Source: Phycisphaeraceae bacterium (GTDB lineage: Bacteria; Planctomycetota; Phycisphaerae; Phycisphaerales; Phycisphaeraceae). From it: 64,000 nt of DNA. Below are positions 46,050 through 54,007 of the stretch, piece by piece. The notes beneath the pieces are model-generated. The model ran no database searches. It had not been told where the DNA came from and worked only from the letters and a program-made list of their open reading frames with translations. The first letter of the stretch is position 1, and each line of letters opens with the position of its first letter. The stretch covers positions 62,001-126,000 of the forward strand of contig JANQFR010000049.1 in the NCBI GenBank assembly GCA_028277745.1, given 5' to 3'. A program made the position numbers and the translations under genes.

Positions 46050-46430
46050 CTACTGACCCGGCGGCGAATCGTCTGAGCGACGTTTATACAACCAGTCCAG
46101 TTCATCGATCGGGCTGACAGGCGGCAAGTCGTCCTCGTCGGGCGTATCGCCGCTTGTCAGCCCGTTCTCAATGCGCTCCTCAACGGCCCGACGATCCGGA
46201 TGGTCTTCGGGCAGCACAAATACCAAGAGATCACAGATCGTTTGCGGATTCAGCGGGACACGGGGCCGTGAGAAATCGCCGGCCAAGTCTGATCCTATTG
46301 GGGGTTCGAAGACGACGGCGCGACAGTTCGGACAGCGGTGAAACCGGGGCCAATCCGGCGGGTCATCATCGGTCCAGGGACGAACCTCAATCAGAGTAGA
46401 GCAGAAGCGACAGGTGGCGTGTTTCGTCAT
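46050..46430 (-). CDS. Small zinc-ribbon protein, hypothetical
   Basis: 126 residues from ATG 46430 (MTKHATCRFCSTLIEVRPW); the frame continues to 46505. Two CxxC pairs (CRFC and CPNC, about 20 residues apart) form a rubredoxin/zinc-ribbon knuckle; the C-terminal half is acidic. Unknown function, likely DNA- or protein-binding. It starts 4 bases after the stop of the upstream gene. A fragment of a second copy is at 33345-33434. Confidence 0.7.
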   Translation of the reverse strand: MTKHATCRFCSTLIEVRPWTDDDPPDWPRFHRCPNCRAVVFEPPIGSDLAGDFSRPRVPLNPQTICDLLVFVLPEDHPDRRAVEERIENGLTSGDTPDEDDLPPVSPIDELDWLYKRRSDDSPPGQ

Positions 46431-46434
46431 GATG

Positions 46435-46800
46435 CTACTCCCGGAAAAGCCGGGACAGGGCGCCGTGCCCCAACGAAGGACGGCCCTGCGCACCCTGCCC
46501 GGCATCCAGGGGTCTGACAGAACGCCCTAGCCCCCCTCGGGGGGGTAGCCGACCCCCATGGCGTCCTGCTCGACCCGTCGGGTCGCTCAGTTCCATGAGC
46601 CGTGTCGCCGCGGCAATCATCACACCGCGCGGCGTGGCGGGGTCGGTCAACCGGATACATTGAGCGACGGGCGCAGGGGGGAGCACGATGTCCAGGCCCT
46701 TGCCTCCGTACACCTTGTAGTGAACCAACAGCGAGAAGATCGTGTTGTGTTCGTCCTGCCTAGCTGTCGGGTTGAGTTCTTCTGAATCAGAGGTCGTCAT
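46435..46800 (-). CDS. Hypothetical protein, accessory region
   Basis: 121 residues from ATG 46800. The first 70 residues look protein-like (NTIFSLLVHYKVYGGKGLDI, VAQCIRLTDPATPRGVMIAA); the last 50 are Gly/Arg-rich and may be out of frame with the original sequence. No family recognised. Divergent from the XRE gene and coupled with the zinc-ribbon gene. Confidence 0.5.
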   Translation of the reverse strand: MTTSDSEELNPTARQDEHNTIFSLLVHYKVYGGKGLDIVLPPAPVAQCIRLTDPATPRGVMIAAATRLMELSDPTGRAGRHGGRLPPRGGLGRSVRPLDAGQGAQGRPSLGHGALSRLFRE

Positions 46801-46855
46801 CACCCGGTCTCCCGGAACCAGAAACTTCAGACCCTACGCCTCGAATAATACTCAT

Positions 46856-46867
46856 AGTCTCTGGACT
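46856..46867. promoter_or_regulatory. Palindrome in the XRE divergent region
   Basis: AGTC-TCTG-GACT, a 4-4-4 inverted repeat between the divergent XRE regulator and the hypothetical gene, next to TATAGT-like boxes. Size suits an XRE dimer site. Short, so it could be chance. Confidence 0.4.
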
Positions 46868-46896
46868 GATAGTATAGCTTGCGGTCCTATGACTGC

Positions 46897-47112
46897 GTGG
46901 CATCCGCGTCCGTCAAACACAAGTTAGGTCGCCGTGTTCGTTCGCTGCGCGAGGCGCAAGGCTGGTCCCAAGAGGAGTTAGCCGCCCGTGCGAAACGGCA
47001 CTGGACATACATTGGCGGCGTCGAGCGCGGCGAGCGCAATCCAACCCTCGTGGTGATCGTCGATCTGGCGCGGGCGTTGAAGGTGCCGCCTTCTGAGCTG
47101 TTTGATTGGTGA
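46897..47112 (+). CDS. XRE-family helix-turn-helix regulator
   Basis: 71 residues from GTG 46897; TTG 46879 is the alternative. It is a single HTH_3 domain: KLGRRVRSLREAQGWSQEEL, then YIGGVERGERNPTLVVIVDL and LKVPPSELFDW, matching the usual XRE length. It ends 13 bases before the recombinase remnant, and is probably left over from a mobile element. Confidence 0.9.
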   Translation: MASASVKHKLGRRVRSLREAQGWSQEELAARAKRHWTYIGGVERGERNPTLVVIVDLARALKVPPSELFDW

Positions 47113-47353
47113 TGCGATCGCATGCAACCAGCAAGACCGCTTGCTCAACCTGCGGTTGTTAGACGAGATCGACGCCGACACGTTCGCCACCAAGAGCATC
47201 GAGCTACGCGACCGGATCGAAGACCTGAAGGTGTCGGCGGATAACCGCCGCCGCGCGGAGGACGGCGAGATTGCTTAAAAAGCGTTTGAGCTCTCTCAAG
47301 TGCTTCAGGACAAGTGGCTTACCGCCGATTACCAAGCCAAACGCCGAATCCTC

Positions 47354-47460
47354 GAAATCGTGTGTTTGAACTTTTCTCTCGACGGCGCAAGTCTTGATTT
47401 CACAATAAGAAAACCCTTCGACGCACTCGCCGAAGGGTCTCTTTCTGACAAAGATCGGGG
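47354..47460. repeat. Second copy of the tRNA-Pro flank repeat
   Basis: Aligns with 33435-33540 from GAAATCG to GATCGGGG. Here it overlaps the recombinase remnant, the tRNA terminator and the tRNA 3' end. See the copy at 33435. Confidence 0.75.
47402..47438 (-). terminator. Intrinsic terminator of tRNA-Pro
   Basis: On the minus strand ACCCTTCG (47438-47431) pairs exactly with CGAAGGGT (47420-47413), followed by TTTCTTATT. It starts 17 bases after the tRNA 3' end. Confidence 0.85.
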
Positions 47461-47528
47461 CGACAGGATTTGAACCTGCGACCTCTTCACCCCCAGTGAA
47501 GCGCGCTACCAAGCTGCGCTACGCCCCG
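47455..47528 (-). tRNA. tRNA-Pro (GGG)
   Basis: 74 bases. Acceptor arms CGGGGCG/CGCCCCG with discriminator A; D arm GCGC-AGCTTGGTA-GCGC; anticodon stem CTTCA/TGAAG with loop CTGGGGG giving anticodon GGG; T arm GCAGG-TTCAAAT-CCTGT. CCA is not encoded. The 3' end is followed by a terminator. All stems pair perfectly. Confidence 0.97.
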
Positions 47529-47586
47529 ATGCAAGACCCAGCAGTGTAACGAGCCCCCGCAACCGCAGCAAATGCGTCCAAATACG

Positions 47587-49098
47587 TTATGGCGTCAATG
47601 CGTAGACCGTGATCGCCGGGTTGGCGTACAGCGGCGTCGGCGTGTCACCGCCGCTGGCCCAGACCCGCGTCGCCCGATCGGGCAAGGTCCGGTACCACTC
47701 CCGGACACGCTCGTATTTCGCTTCGTAGCCTGGTGTTGGACGCATCTCGCCCCGGATGTAACGGTCGTAGATCAACGCGCAGACGACCACGTGCGTGAAT
47801 CCCCGGCGGCGGAGTCGGGGCAACGGGCCCATGTCGGCGGCGCGCCAGCGGGTCGAGATGAAATACCCCTGCTCCCGTAAGTCCCCGGCCGGCAACCCGG
47901 CGTAGGTGTCCTGCAGGATCCGCGCCCCGGGCTCGAGCTCCTCAACCACCCAGGCCGCCAGCCGGTCGCGGCTGTCGTCGGCAAACTGATCCAGCCAATC
48001 GGCGCAACGCCACGCGCTGACCGCAACCAGCGCCCCGCCGATCACCGTCAGGGCGACGCCCCGTCGCCACGCCAGACGAGGCCAGAGCGACCAGCCGGCC
48101 GCGCCGACGCCTGCGAGGTAGGTTACCCCGACAACCAGGGGCAACATATATCGCGGAAAGAAGATGCGGGAAGACATCACGACCCCGAGGTAGACCAGCG
48201 GGAAGAGGAGCAACAGCCACGCCACGTAGCGTTGCCGCCGGGCGGTCACCGCGAAGTAGACCGCCGCCGACGCCGACGCGGCCAACACCAGCCACGGGGT
48301 CTGCTCCATCAGCACCCGCAGGTAGGCGCCGCTCCACCACGGCTTGTACAGGCCGCCGTGATCGGTCGTGGCGTGCTCGTATTCCCGGTCAAAACCCTTG
48401 CGAAACGTCCCCCAGTCCGCGACGGCCTCGTAGTTGACCGCGGCCCACACCGCCACGCCCGCCGCCGCGGCCGCGAGCACGGCGATCGGCCGGGTCCACC
48501 AGCGGCGATAGATCGGCCCGATCAGCACCGCCGCCAACGCCGCGGCCGCGACCAGGACCCCCGCGTACTTCCCCGACGCCGCCAGCCCGCACCCCACCCC
48601 GATCAGCAGCGCCGCCCACCAGCGCGGCCAGCGCTGCGCGATCGCCAGCGTCAACGCCAGCACCGCTAGGCCGAACACCAGCGACGCGTCTTCCTTCAAG
48701 TAGTGCGCCAGCCCCACCAGGCTCGGGCAGAGCATGACCAGCAGCCCGACCAGGCACCCCGCCGCGTAGCCGTGCAGCAGCGCAGCGGTGATCGCCAGCG
48801 CCGCGACCGCCAGGGCGGCCAGCGCCGCCGACGCCCCCCGGCCGACCCGCGCCACCGCTTCGCCATCCCCCGCCCCGTCTCCCGCCACTTTGTCGGGGCC
48901 GAAGCCCGCCAGCCCCACCCGCGCGGCGGCCATCATCAGGTGAGGATGGTTAAAGTTCCATTTCCCGTCCATGAGTTGACGCACCTTCCCCGGCTCGTCG
49001 GGGTGGTACGACATGGGAAAGTCGTTGTACGCCGTGTTTAACGCAAACGAGACGATCGTGACGACGATGAGAAACAAGGCGAATGCCAAACGTTGCAT
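47587..49098 (-). CDS. GT39-like membrane glycosyltransferase
   Basis: 503 residues from ATG 49098 (MQRLAFALFLIVVTIVS). About ten to eleven membrane helices. The first loop carries SYHPDEPGKVRQL, matching the acidic DE pattern of GT-C enzymes such as ArnT/PMT-type (family 39). The C-terminal part is soluble with GARILQDTYAGLPAGDL and ends in a short extracellular-type beta region. It would transfer a sugar from a lipid-linked donor on the outer face of the inner membrane. No cognate genes are adjacent. Confidence 0.8.
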   Translation of the reverse strand: MQRLAFALFLIVVTIVSFALNTAYNDFPMSYHPDEPGKVRQLMDGKWNFNHPHLMMAAARVGLAGFGPDKVAGDGAGDGEAVARVGRGASAALAALAVAALAITAALLHGYAAGCLVGLLVMLCPSLVGLAHYLKEDASLVFGLAVLALTLAIAQRWPRWWAALLIGVGCGLAASGKYAGVLVAAAALAAVLIGPIYRRWWTRPIAVLAAAAAGVAVWAAVNYEAVADWGTFRKGFDREYEHATTDHGGLYKPWWSGAYLRVLMEQTPWLVLAASASAAVYFAVTARRQRYVAWLLLLFPLVYLGVVMSSRIFFPRYMLPLVVGVTYLAGVGAAGWSLWPRLAWRRGVALTVIGGALVAVSAWRCADWLDQFADDSRDRLAAWVVEELEPGARILQDTYAGLPAGDLREQGYFISTRWRAADMGPLPRLRRRGFTHVVVCALIYDRYIRGEMRPTPGYEAKYERVREWYRTLPDRATRVWASGGDTPTPLYANPAITVYALTP

Positions 49099-49179
49099 GA
49101 GCGTCCCTCGGATCAAACGGCCATTCCACCGATCACGATACCATGAAGCTCCAACATCCCTCATTCAGGAGACGCACCC

Positions 49180-49689
49180 ATGAGTGATTTGTTGCATTCC
49201 ATGGCCGACGCCTCAAACAACGCCGCGGCGCGGCACGCGATGATGGTGCACCTTCCGATCGCGATCAGCCTGCTGGGCGTGCCGCTGGTGATCGCGCTGC
49301 TCCTCAGCGGCGGGCGGGCGAAAGCGCTGCGCTGGATGACGTTCGCCCTGTTTGTCATCGGGGCGGTCGGCGCGTTTGCCGCGGAAAGGTCGGGGGAGGA
49401 CGCCTACGCCCGGCTCGACACCGCACGCATGACCGAAGCCGCGCTCGACACGCTCAACCGGCACGAATCGATGGGCGAGAAGGTCTGGCTCCTGATGGGC
49501 GCAGCCGCGGCGTTGTCGCTGGTCACCGCGGTGAAGGCCAAGGCCTGGCGCTGGGCGGCGTTGGTGCTGCTGCTGGCGGTGTCGCTGGCCGGGGCGGGGT
49601 GGACCGCCGTCACCGCCCACGACGGCGGGCAGTTGGTCTATGAACAAGGCGTGGGCGTGCCGACCTCGCCGAACAATGTGAATCCGTAG
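49180..49689 (+). CDS. DUF2231-like membrane protein
   Basis: 169 residues with four membrane helices. The N-terminal AARHAMMVHLPIAISLLGVP carries the conserved (M)VH-F/L-P-I-A pattern of DUF2231 (often linked with haem/redox membrane functions). The C-terminal helix pair is followed by HDGGQLVYEQGVGV, typical of the family tail with a His-Asp-Gly-Gly. Divergent from the glycosyltransferase by 81 bases. Confidence 0.8.
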   Translation: MSDLLHSMADASNNAAARHAMMVHLPIAISLLGVPLVIALLLSGGRAKALRWMTFALFVIGAVGAFAAERSGEDAYARLDTARMTEAALDTLNRHESMGEKVWLLMGAAAALSLVTAVKAKAWRWAALVLLLAVSLAGAGWTAVTAHDGGQLVYEQGVGVPTSPNNVNP

Positions 49690-49733
49690 CCGATGCGCCG
49701 GGCTCGCGCCTGGCGCTTATGAGGAATCACGCA

Positions 49734-50576
49734 TCACTGGCGGTAGGGGTCGCCGTAGCCGTTGTAGTGGCCGTTGTCGAGGACGCCGTCGTCGTTGGAA
49801 TCGTCGAGTTCCCCGGCGGTCACGGCTTCACCGTGGCCATCGAGGAAAAGGACGTTGGCGGCGCCGTTGTTGCGCTCCATGGTCCAGGACCGCCAGAGAT
49901 AGGTGTCGGGCGTGCCGTTGGGTTCGTTGACCGAGCCGCCGGCGTAATAAGCCCGACCGTCAGGGTGGGCGGTGCGGGCGGATATCAGCGGGGGGTCGAT
50001 GGCGTAGACCGCCTGGCTGGAGTGGCCGGGCATGGCGCCTGACGCGCCGGCGCGAGAGCCCGAGCAGTCGCCGACGGCGACAGTGCCGCTGGCGTCGATG
50101 ACGTCGCTGAGGTTGCGGTGGAAGGTGGGATTGAAGCGCGAGTTGCCCAGGTACTGGAAGTTGTAGCCGTAGCCGGCGAACGGGACGGGCCCGCCGGGGT
50201 AGCCGCTGGTGTTGGTGTGAGCGAAGTAGCGGGTCGAGGCTTCGAGCTGCTCGGGGTCGAGGTTGGGGCTGACGTAGACGTCGATGGTTTCGAGGTAGGG
50301 AAAGAGGTAGTCAAACCAGCGGGTGCGCGGATCGGCGTAGGCGGGGTGGCTCGGATCGGAGGAGGACGAGTGCATCGGCAGAAAGTCGCGGTGCTCGGTC
50401 GCGTAGATAGCCAGGGCGGTATTGAGATTCCGGATCTGGCTCATCGAGACGGTGGACCGTGCGACGGCGCGGGCGCTGCCGAGAGCGGGCAAAAGGATGC
50501 CGATCAGAAGCGCGATGATCGAGATCACAACCAGCAGCTCGATCAAGGTGAAAGCAGGCCGGACGAGACGAGTCAT
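49734..50576 (-). CDS. Pseudopilin-like protein
   Basis: 280 residues. Prepilin signal [20 protein letters not shown] and ILLPALGSARAVARSTVSMS. C-terminal ANVLFLDGHGEAVTAGELDD keeps the DG but with Asn where the His usually stands. Not next to a hydrolase or LacI gene, unlike the others. Divergent from bioD. The leader 50577-50720 contains AATGAGAATGA and TGATAGTGATTGAG, weakly Fur-box-like; see rejected items. Confidence 0.88.
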   Translation of the reverse strand: MTRLVRPAFTLIELLVVISIIALLIGILLPALGSARAVARSTVSMSQIRNLNTALAIYATEHRDFLPMHSSSSDPSHPAYADPRTRWFDYLFPYLETIDVYVSPNLDPEQLEASTRYFAHTNTSGYPGGPVPFAGYGYNFQYLGNSRFNPTFHRNLSDVIDASGTVAVGDCSGSRAGASGAMPGHSSQAVYAIDPPLISARTAHPDGRAYYAGGSVNEPNGTPDTYLWRSWTMERNNGAANVLFLDGHGEAVTAGELDDSNDDGVLDNGHYNGYGDPYRQ

Positions 50577-50720
50577 GTCATTCTCCGAGGTTAAGTGACG
50601 TCACGGGCCCGGCGATCATAATGAGAATGAATCACAATTCAAGGCCATATGATAGTGATTGAGAAAAAATCTCAAAAACTGCCCCCGCCACGACCCGCCC
50701 CGTCCGCTATCATTCGGGCC

Positions 50721-51500
50721 ATGCTGGACCTGCCGATACGTTTGCAGAAGCCTGGGGTGGTCATCACCGGCACCGACACGGACGTCGGCAAGACGGTGGC
50801 GAGTTGCGCGATCGCCGCCGCGTGGCGGCTGCAGAACCCCGGCGGCCGGCTGGGGGTGTCCAAGCCGTTCGCCAGCGGCTGCCGCAAGGAGCGCGAGGGG
50901 CTGGTCAGCGGCGACGCCGAGGCGCTGGCCCACTTCGCCGACTGCCGCCAGTCGCTGGACGTCGTGAATCCGATCCGTTTCCTGCCCCCGCTCGCCCCCG
51001 CGGTCGCCGCCGAGCAGACGCGCAAGCCAATCGACTGGGACGGCCTCTGGCGCAGCCTCACGCTCCTCGACGAGGCCAATGACGCCCTCCTGATCGAAGG
51101 CGTCGGCGGCCTGATGGTCCCGCTCGACCCCGACCGGCCGAAGCTCACCTTCCTCCACTTCATCCGGGCCCTGGACTACCCCGTCGTGGTGGTGGCCCGC
51201 TCCATCCTCGGGACGCTCAACCACACCGCCATGACCATTGAACTGCTCCGCCTCGCCGGCTGCCGCATCGCGGGCATCGTCATGAACGGCTACGAGGCCG
51301 ACGCCGCCCTGAGCGAAGACCCCAGCATCGCGAGCAACCGGGAGTGGCTCCAGAAGCTGACCGACACGCCGATCCTGGCGGTCCTGCCCCGCGTCGCGCC
51401 GGACCAGGCCCGGCCCGAAACCGGCGAGATGCACACCGACCTCGTCGCCGCCGCCGCCGCCATGAACTGGCGCAACGTCATGACCCCGCCCGGTTCGTAA
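50721..51500 (+). CDS. bioD: Dethiobiotin synthetase
   Basis: 259 residues from ATG 50721; the open frame from 50649 is AT-rich leader. P-loop GTDTDVGKTV at residues 17-26, GVSKPFASGCRKE, VEGVGGLMVPL-like sequence (LIEGVGGLMVPLDPD) and VVVVARSILGTLNHTAMTIE are BioD landmarks. It makes dethiobiotin from 7,8-diaminopelargonate, CO2 and ATP in the cytoplasm, the penultimate step of biotin synthesis. No other bio gene is beside it. The C-terminus, ending MNWRNVMTPPGS, is slightly long. Confidence 0.92.
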   Translation: MLDLPIRLQKPGVVITGTDTDVGKTVASCAIAAAWRLQNPGGRLGVSKPFASGCRKEREGLVSGDAEALAHFADCRQSLDVVNPIRFLPPLAPAVAAEQTRKPIDWDGLWRSLTLLDEANDALLIEGVGGLMVPLDPDRPKLTFLHFIRALDYPVVVVARSILGTLNHTAMTIELLRLAGCRIAGIVMNGYEADAALSEDPSIASNREWLQKLTDTPILAVLPRVAPDQARPETGEMHTDLVAAAAAMNWRNVMTPPGS

Positions 51501-51538
51501 AGCCAGCCCACCAACGATCACCCACGGCGATCCCTACC

Positions 51539-51607
51539 GCCATCCGCCATCCGCCATCTGCCATCTGCCATCTGCCATCTGCCATCTGCCATCTGCCATC
51601 TGCCATT
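51539..51607 (+). repeat. 7-base tandem repeat
   Basis: About nine tandem copies of CCATCTG (the first ones CCATCCG), between bioD and the HhH-GPD gene. It is a microsatellite likely to vary in copy number by slippage. Confidence 0.9.
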
Positions 51608-51650
51608 CAGGATAGCCCGACCCCACCGGCCGCCTAAGATCGTTCACCCC

Positions 51651-52595
51651 ATGACGCCGACCCGACCCGCACGACTCACCCTCCCGGTCCCCGACGACTT
51701 CCAGCTCGAACGCGCCGTCTGCTCCTACGGCTACTTCCTGCTCGCCCCCAACCACTGGGCGCCCGACACCCAGACCTTCTCCCGGCCGATGCGCATCGGA
51801 CGCCGGCTGGTCCATGTCCGGATCACCCAGCGCAACGGCCGGCTCCAACTCGCGTGCGACCGGCCGGTCAAGCCCGACGAACGCCGCGTCATCAAGGACC
51901 GAACCGCCCGCATGCTCCGGCTCGATGAAGACCTCGCCGGCTTCCACCGCCTGCACCCCGCGGCACGCTCCGCCGGCTTCGGCCGCATGTTCCGATCGCC
52001 CACCCTCTTCGAAGACATCATCAAGACCATCACCGGCTGCAACGTCACCTGGACCAACACCCGGACGATGAACCGCCTGCTCTGCCAGCACGTCGGCAAA
52101 CGCGGCTTCCCCACCCCCCAGCACCTCGCCAAATGGTCGCCCGAGGACCTCAAGGCCGCGTGCAAGGTCGGTTACCGGGCCGAACGCATGATCCGGCTGG
52201 CCCGCGACGTGGTCGACGGCCGGCTCGACCTCGACTGGTTCGAGCACCCCGACCGCACCACCGACGAACTCTACCGCGCCCTGCTCGCGATCCACGGCCT
52301 GGGCCCCTACGCCGCCGCCAACCTCCTCCAGCTGCTAGGTCACTACGACCGCGTCGCCATCGACACCGAAACCTACCGCCACTACTGCAAGACCTACGAC
52401 GTCCCCCGCCCCAAGGACCCCACCAAGCTCCACCCCCGGATCATCGCCCACTACAGCCGCTACGCCCCGTACGACTTCCTCGCGTACTGGTTCGAGCTCT
52501 GGGTCGGCTACGAAGACGCCATCGACAAGCCCGCCCACGACTGGACCCACGCCGACGGCTCCGCCTTCACCGTCGCCAACCTCAAAGACACGTAA
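51651..52595 (+). CDS. HhH-GPD DNA glycosylase (AlkA-like)
   Basis: 314 residues. The helix-hairpin-helix is LLAIHGLGPYAAANLLQLLG and the catalytic Asp lies in YDRVAIDTETYRHY; upstream FRSPTLFEDIIKTITGCNVTW is the usual start of the HhH-GPD domain. There is an AlkA-type N-terminal beta domain (about 10-90). It lacks the four-Cys cluster of MutY/Nth proteins. It probably excises alkylated or other damaged bases. Confidence 0.88.
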   Translation: MTPTRPARLTLPVPDDFQLERAVCSYGYFLLAPNHWAPDTQTFSRPMRIGRRLVHVRITQRNGRLQLACDRPVKPDERRVIKDRTARMLRLDEDLAGFHRLHPAARSAGFGRMFRSPTLFEDIIKTITGCNVTWTNTRTMNRLLCQHVGKRGFPTPQHLAKWSPEDLKAACKVGYRAERMIRLARDVVDGRLDLDWFEHPDRTTDELYRALLAIHGLGPYAAANLLQLLGHYDRVAIDTETYRHYCKTYDVPRPKDPTKLHPRIIAHYSRYAPYDFLAYWFELWVGYEDAIDKPAHDWTHADGSAFTVANLKDT

Positions 52596-52645
52596 CCCCC
52601 ACAACTTCCCCCACACCCTACACCCTTACACCCTAAACCCTCTCT

Positions 52646-53476
52646 TCACACCCCCACCACCGCGATCCCCGCCGCGTTGGCCGCGTCGATCACCTTGGGC
52701 TTCTCGGCCATGATCACCCGGCCCGCCTTCACCACCACCGCCGCCGCCTTGGCCTGGCGCAGGTTCTCGATCGTCTGCACGCCGATCGTCGGCACGTCGA
52801 ACCGCATGTCCTTGCGCTCGTCGGGCGCCTTGAGCAGCGTCCACCCGCCCGACCGGCACAGCTCGCCGGCGCGGAGGATCATCGCGTCGGTCCCCTCGAT
52901 CGCCTCGACCGCGATCACGTCGCCCCCCTTCACCGCGACCGCCTGGCCGACCTGCAGCTCGTTCATCCGCATCAGCACCGGCCAGCCGAAGTCGATGTCC
53001 GCCTGCACCTTCGCCGACAGCGGCTTGGCGGTCATCACGCCCTCGTCGGCCAGGTGCTCGGGCAGGTATCGGGTGGTGTCGATCAACTTCACGCCTCCAC
53101 GCGCCAACTCGTCCGCGACGGCGCCCAACAGGGTCTGCGACTGCTTGGAATGACGCAAGTCCCACAGCCAGACCTTGGCCGCGTGCAGGTCCGGCACCTG
53201 CCGCACCAACGCCAGCGGCTCGTACATCCGCTGCTTGCGCACCATCCCGATCATCACCGCCTCCTGGGCCCCCCACCGCCGCAGCGTCCGCATCCACTGG
53301 CCGATCCGCACCAGCCCCACCGCCTTGAACCGGTCGCACATCCCCGGCAGCCCGTCCTCGTACTGCCCCGCCAGCCCCGCGCACACGACCTCCCGCCCCG
53401 CCGCCCTGATCCCCGCCGCCGTCAACTCCGGCAGCGCCCCGCCCCCCGCAATCAACCCAATCGGCCGTTCCGCCAT
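52646..53476 (-). CDS. lpxI: UDP-2,3-diacylglucosamine pyrophosphatase LpxI
   Basis: 276 residues from ATG 53476; an in-frame ATG at 53488 is equally possible. N-terminal IGLIAGGGALPELTAAGIRA, the middle QTLLGAVADELARGGVKLID and YLPEHLADEGVMTAKPLSAK, and the C-terminal RFDVPTIGVQTIENL plus KAGRVIMAEKPKVIDAAN are the LpxI (DUF1009) pattern. It hydrolyses UDP-2,3-diacylglucosamine to lipid X and UMP in lipid A synthesis. It replaces LpxH in such bacteria. Confidence 0.92.
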   Translation of the reverse strand: MAERPIGLIAGGGALPELTAAGIRAAGREVVCAGLAGQYEDGLPGMCDRFKAVGLVRIGQWMRTLRRWGAQEAVMIGMVRKQRMYEPLALVRQVPDLHAAKVWLWDLRHSKQSQTLLGAVADELARGGVKLIDTTRYLPEHLADEGVMTAKPLSAKVQADIDFGWPVLMRMNELQVGQAVAVKGGDVIAVEAIEGTDAMILRAGELCRSGGWTLLKAPDERKDMRFDVPTIGVQTIENLRQAKAAAVVVKAGRVIMAEKPKVIDAANAAGIAVVGV

Positions 53477-53640
53477 GGGTATTATCATAACTCCGCCCGC
53501 CCGGACACACGGCCGGCCGGCGGGAGCAGCGAGCCGGAAGGAGCAGAAAGCCAGAAAAAGACCAGTCAGACCGATCCCCGGCTCCTCGCCCGCTCCGGCC
53601 CCCGGCTCAAGCCCAGACACATTGCTTACAAACGTCAGAT

Positions 53641-53702
53641 TGTCAAAGAGCAAACGAAGCACAAACCACTCATATGTTAGGTTTTTGATTGCATTTTGTC
53701 AA
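53641..53702 (-). promoter_or_regulatory. Strong promoter and boxA-like element upstream of lpxI
   Basis: Minus strand: TTGACA (53702-53697), 17-base spacer, TAACAT (53679-53674). Then GCTCTTTGACA (53651-53641), nearly matching the rrn antitermination boxA (TGCTCTTTAACA). The lpxI start is about 170 bases further on. An unusually long, rRNA-like leader. Confidence 0.6.
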
Positions 53703-54007
53703 GCCTTATTTGCCAAGCGATAAGCCGGCAGAAACCGCGCGATACGCCCCACGCATCATCTGCGGGCCGGGAAGCGATCACCCTTCGGTGCTGATTTAGA
53801 AGAACGGGGCATGCAACCGTTATCCTCGTAATGTGGAACCCGACGACTGCCGGGTCAACCCGGTCGAGTTCTGCACCTGGTGCAAGGCTTGCTAGGTCAA
53901 ACCCACCACCGCCCTCGCCCCGTCACCCAGACGAGTACCTGAAACAATTCAGAACATGGAAATCCATGGAACACAGCATGTCTTCGTGATTCAGCGCCAT
54001 CAGTCTT
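53703..54007. other. Interval with small hairpins, no clear gene
   Basis: A 20-codon frame GTG 53833 to TAG 53895 encodes a Cys-rich peptide ending CTWCKAC, over a CCGGGT-CA-ACCCGG palindrome. CATGGA-AA-TCCATG lies at 53955-53968, just downstream of the large gene. Base composition falls towards the large gene. Confidence 0.4.

Larger units (their letters stand above)
47126..47473 (+). pseudogene. C-terminal remnant of a large serine recombinase
   Basis: One frame encodes the tail of a recombinase: NQQDRLLNLRLLDEIDADTF, the coiled helix ELRDRIEDLKV, then a TAA at 47276-47278, then KAFELSQVLQDKWLTADYQ, RRILEIVCLNFSLDGASLD and IRKPFDALAEGSL. The catalytic N-terminal domain and the recombinase domain are missing. 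The remaining frame reads through the tRNA-Pro terminator and 19 bases into the tRNA on the opposite strand. Confidence 0.85.

Noticed and set aside
50577-50720. Fur-box-like sequences before bioD
   Set aside because: AATGAGAATGA and TGATAGTGATTGAG match only part of the consensus, and neither neighbour is an iron gene.
51539-51607. Possible CRISPR array
   Set aside because: The unit is 7 bases with no spacers, so it is a simple tandem repeat. No cas gene is visible.
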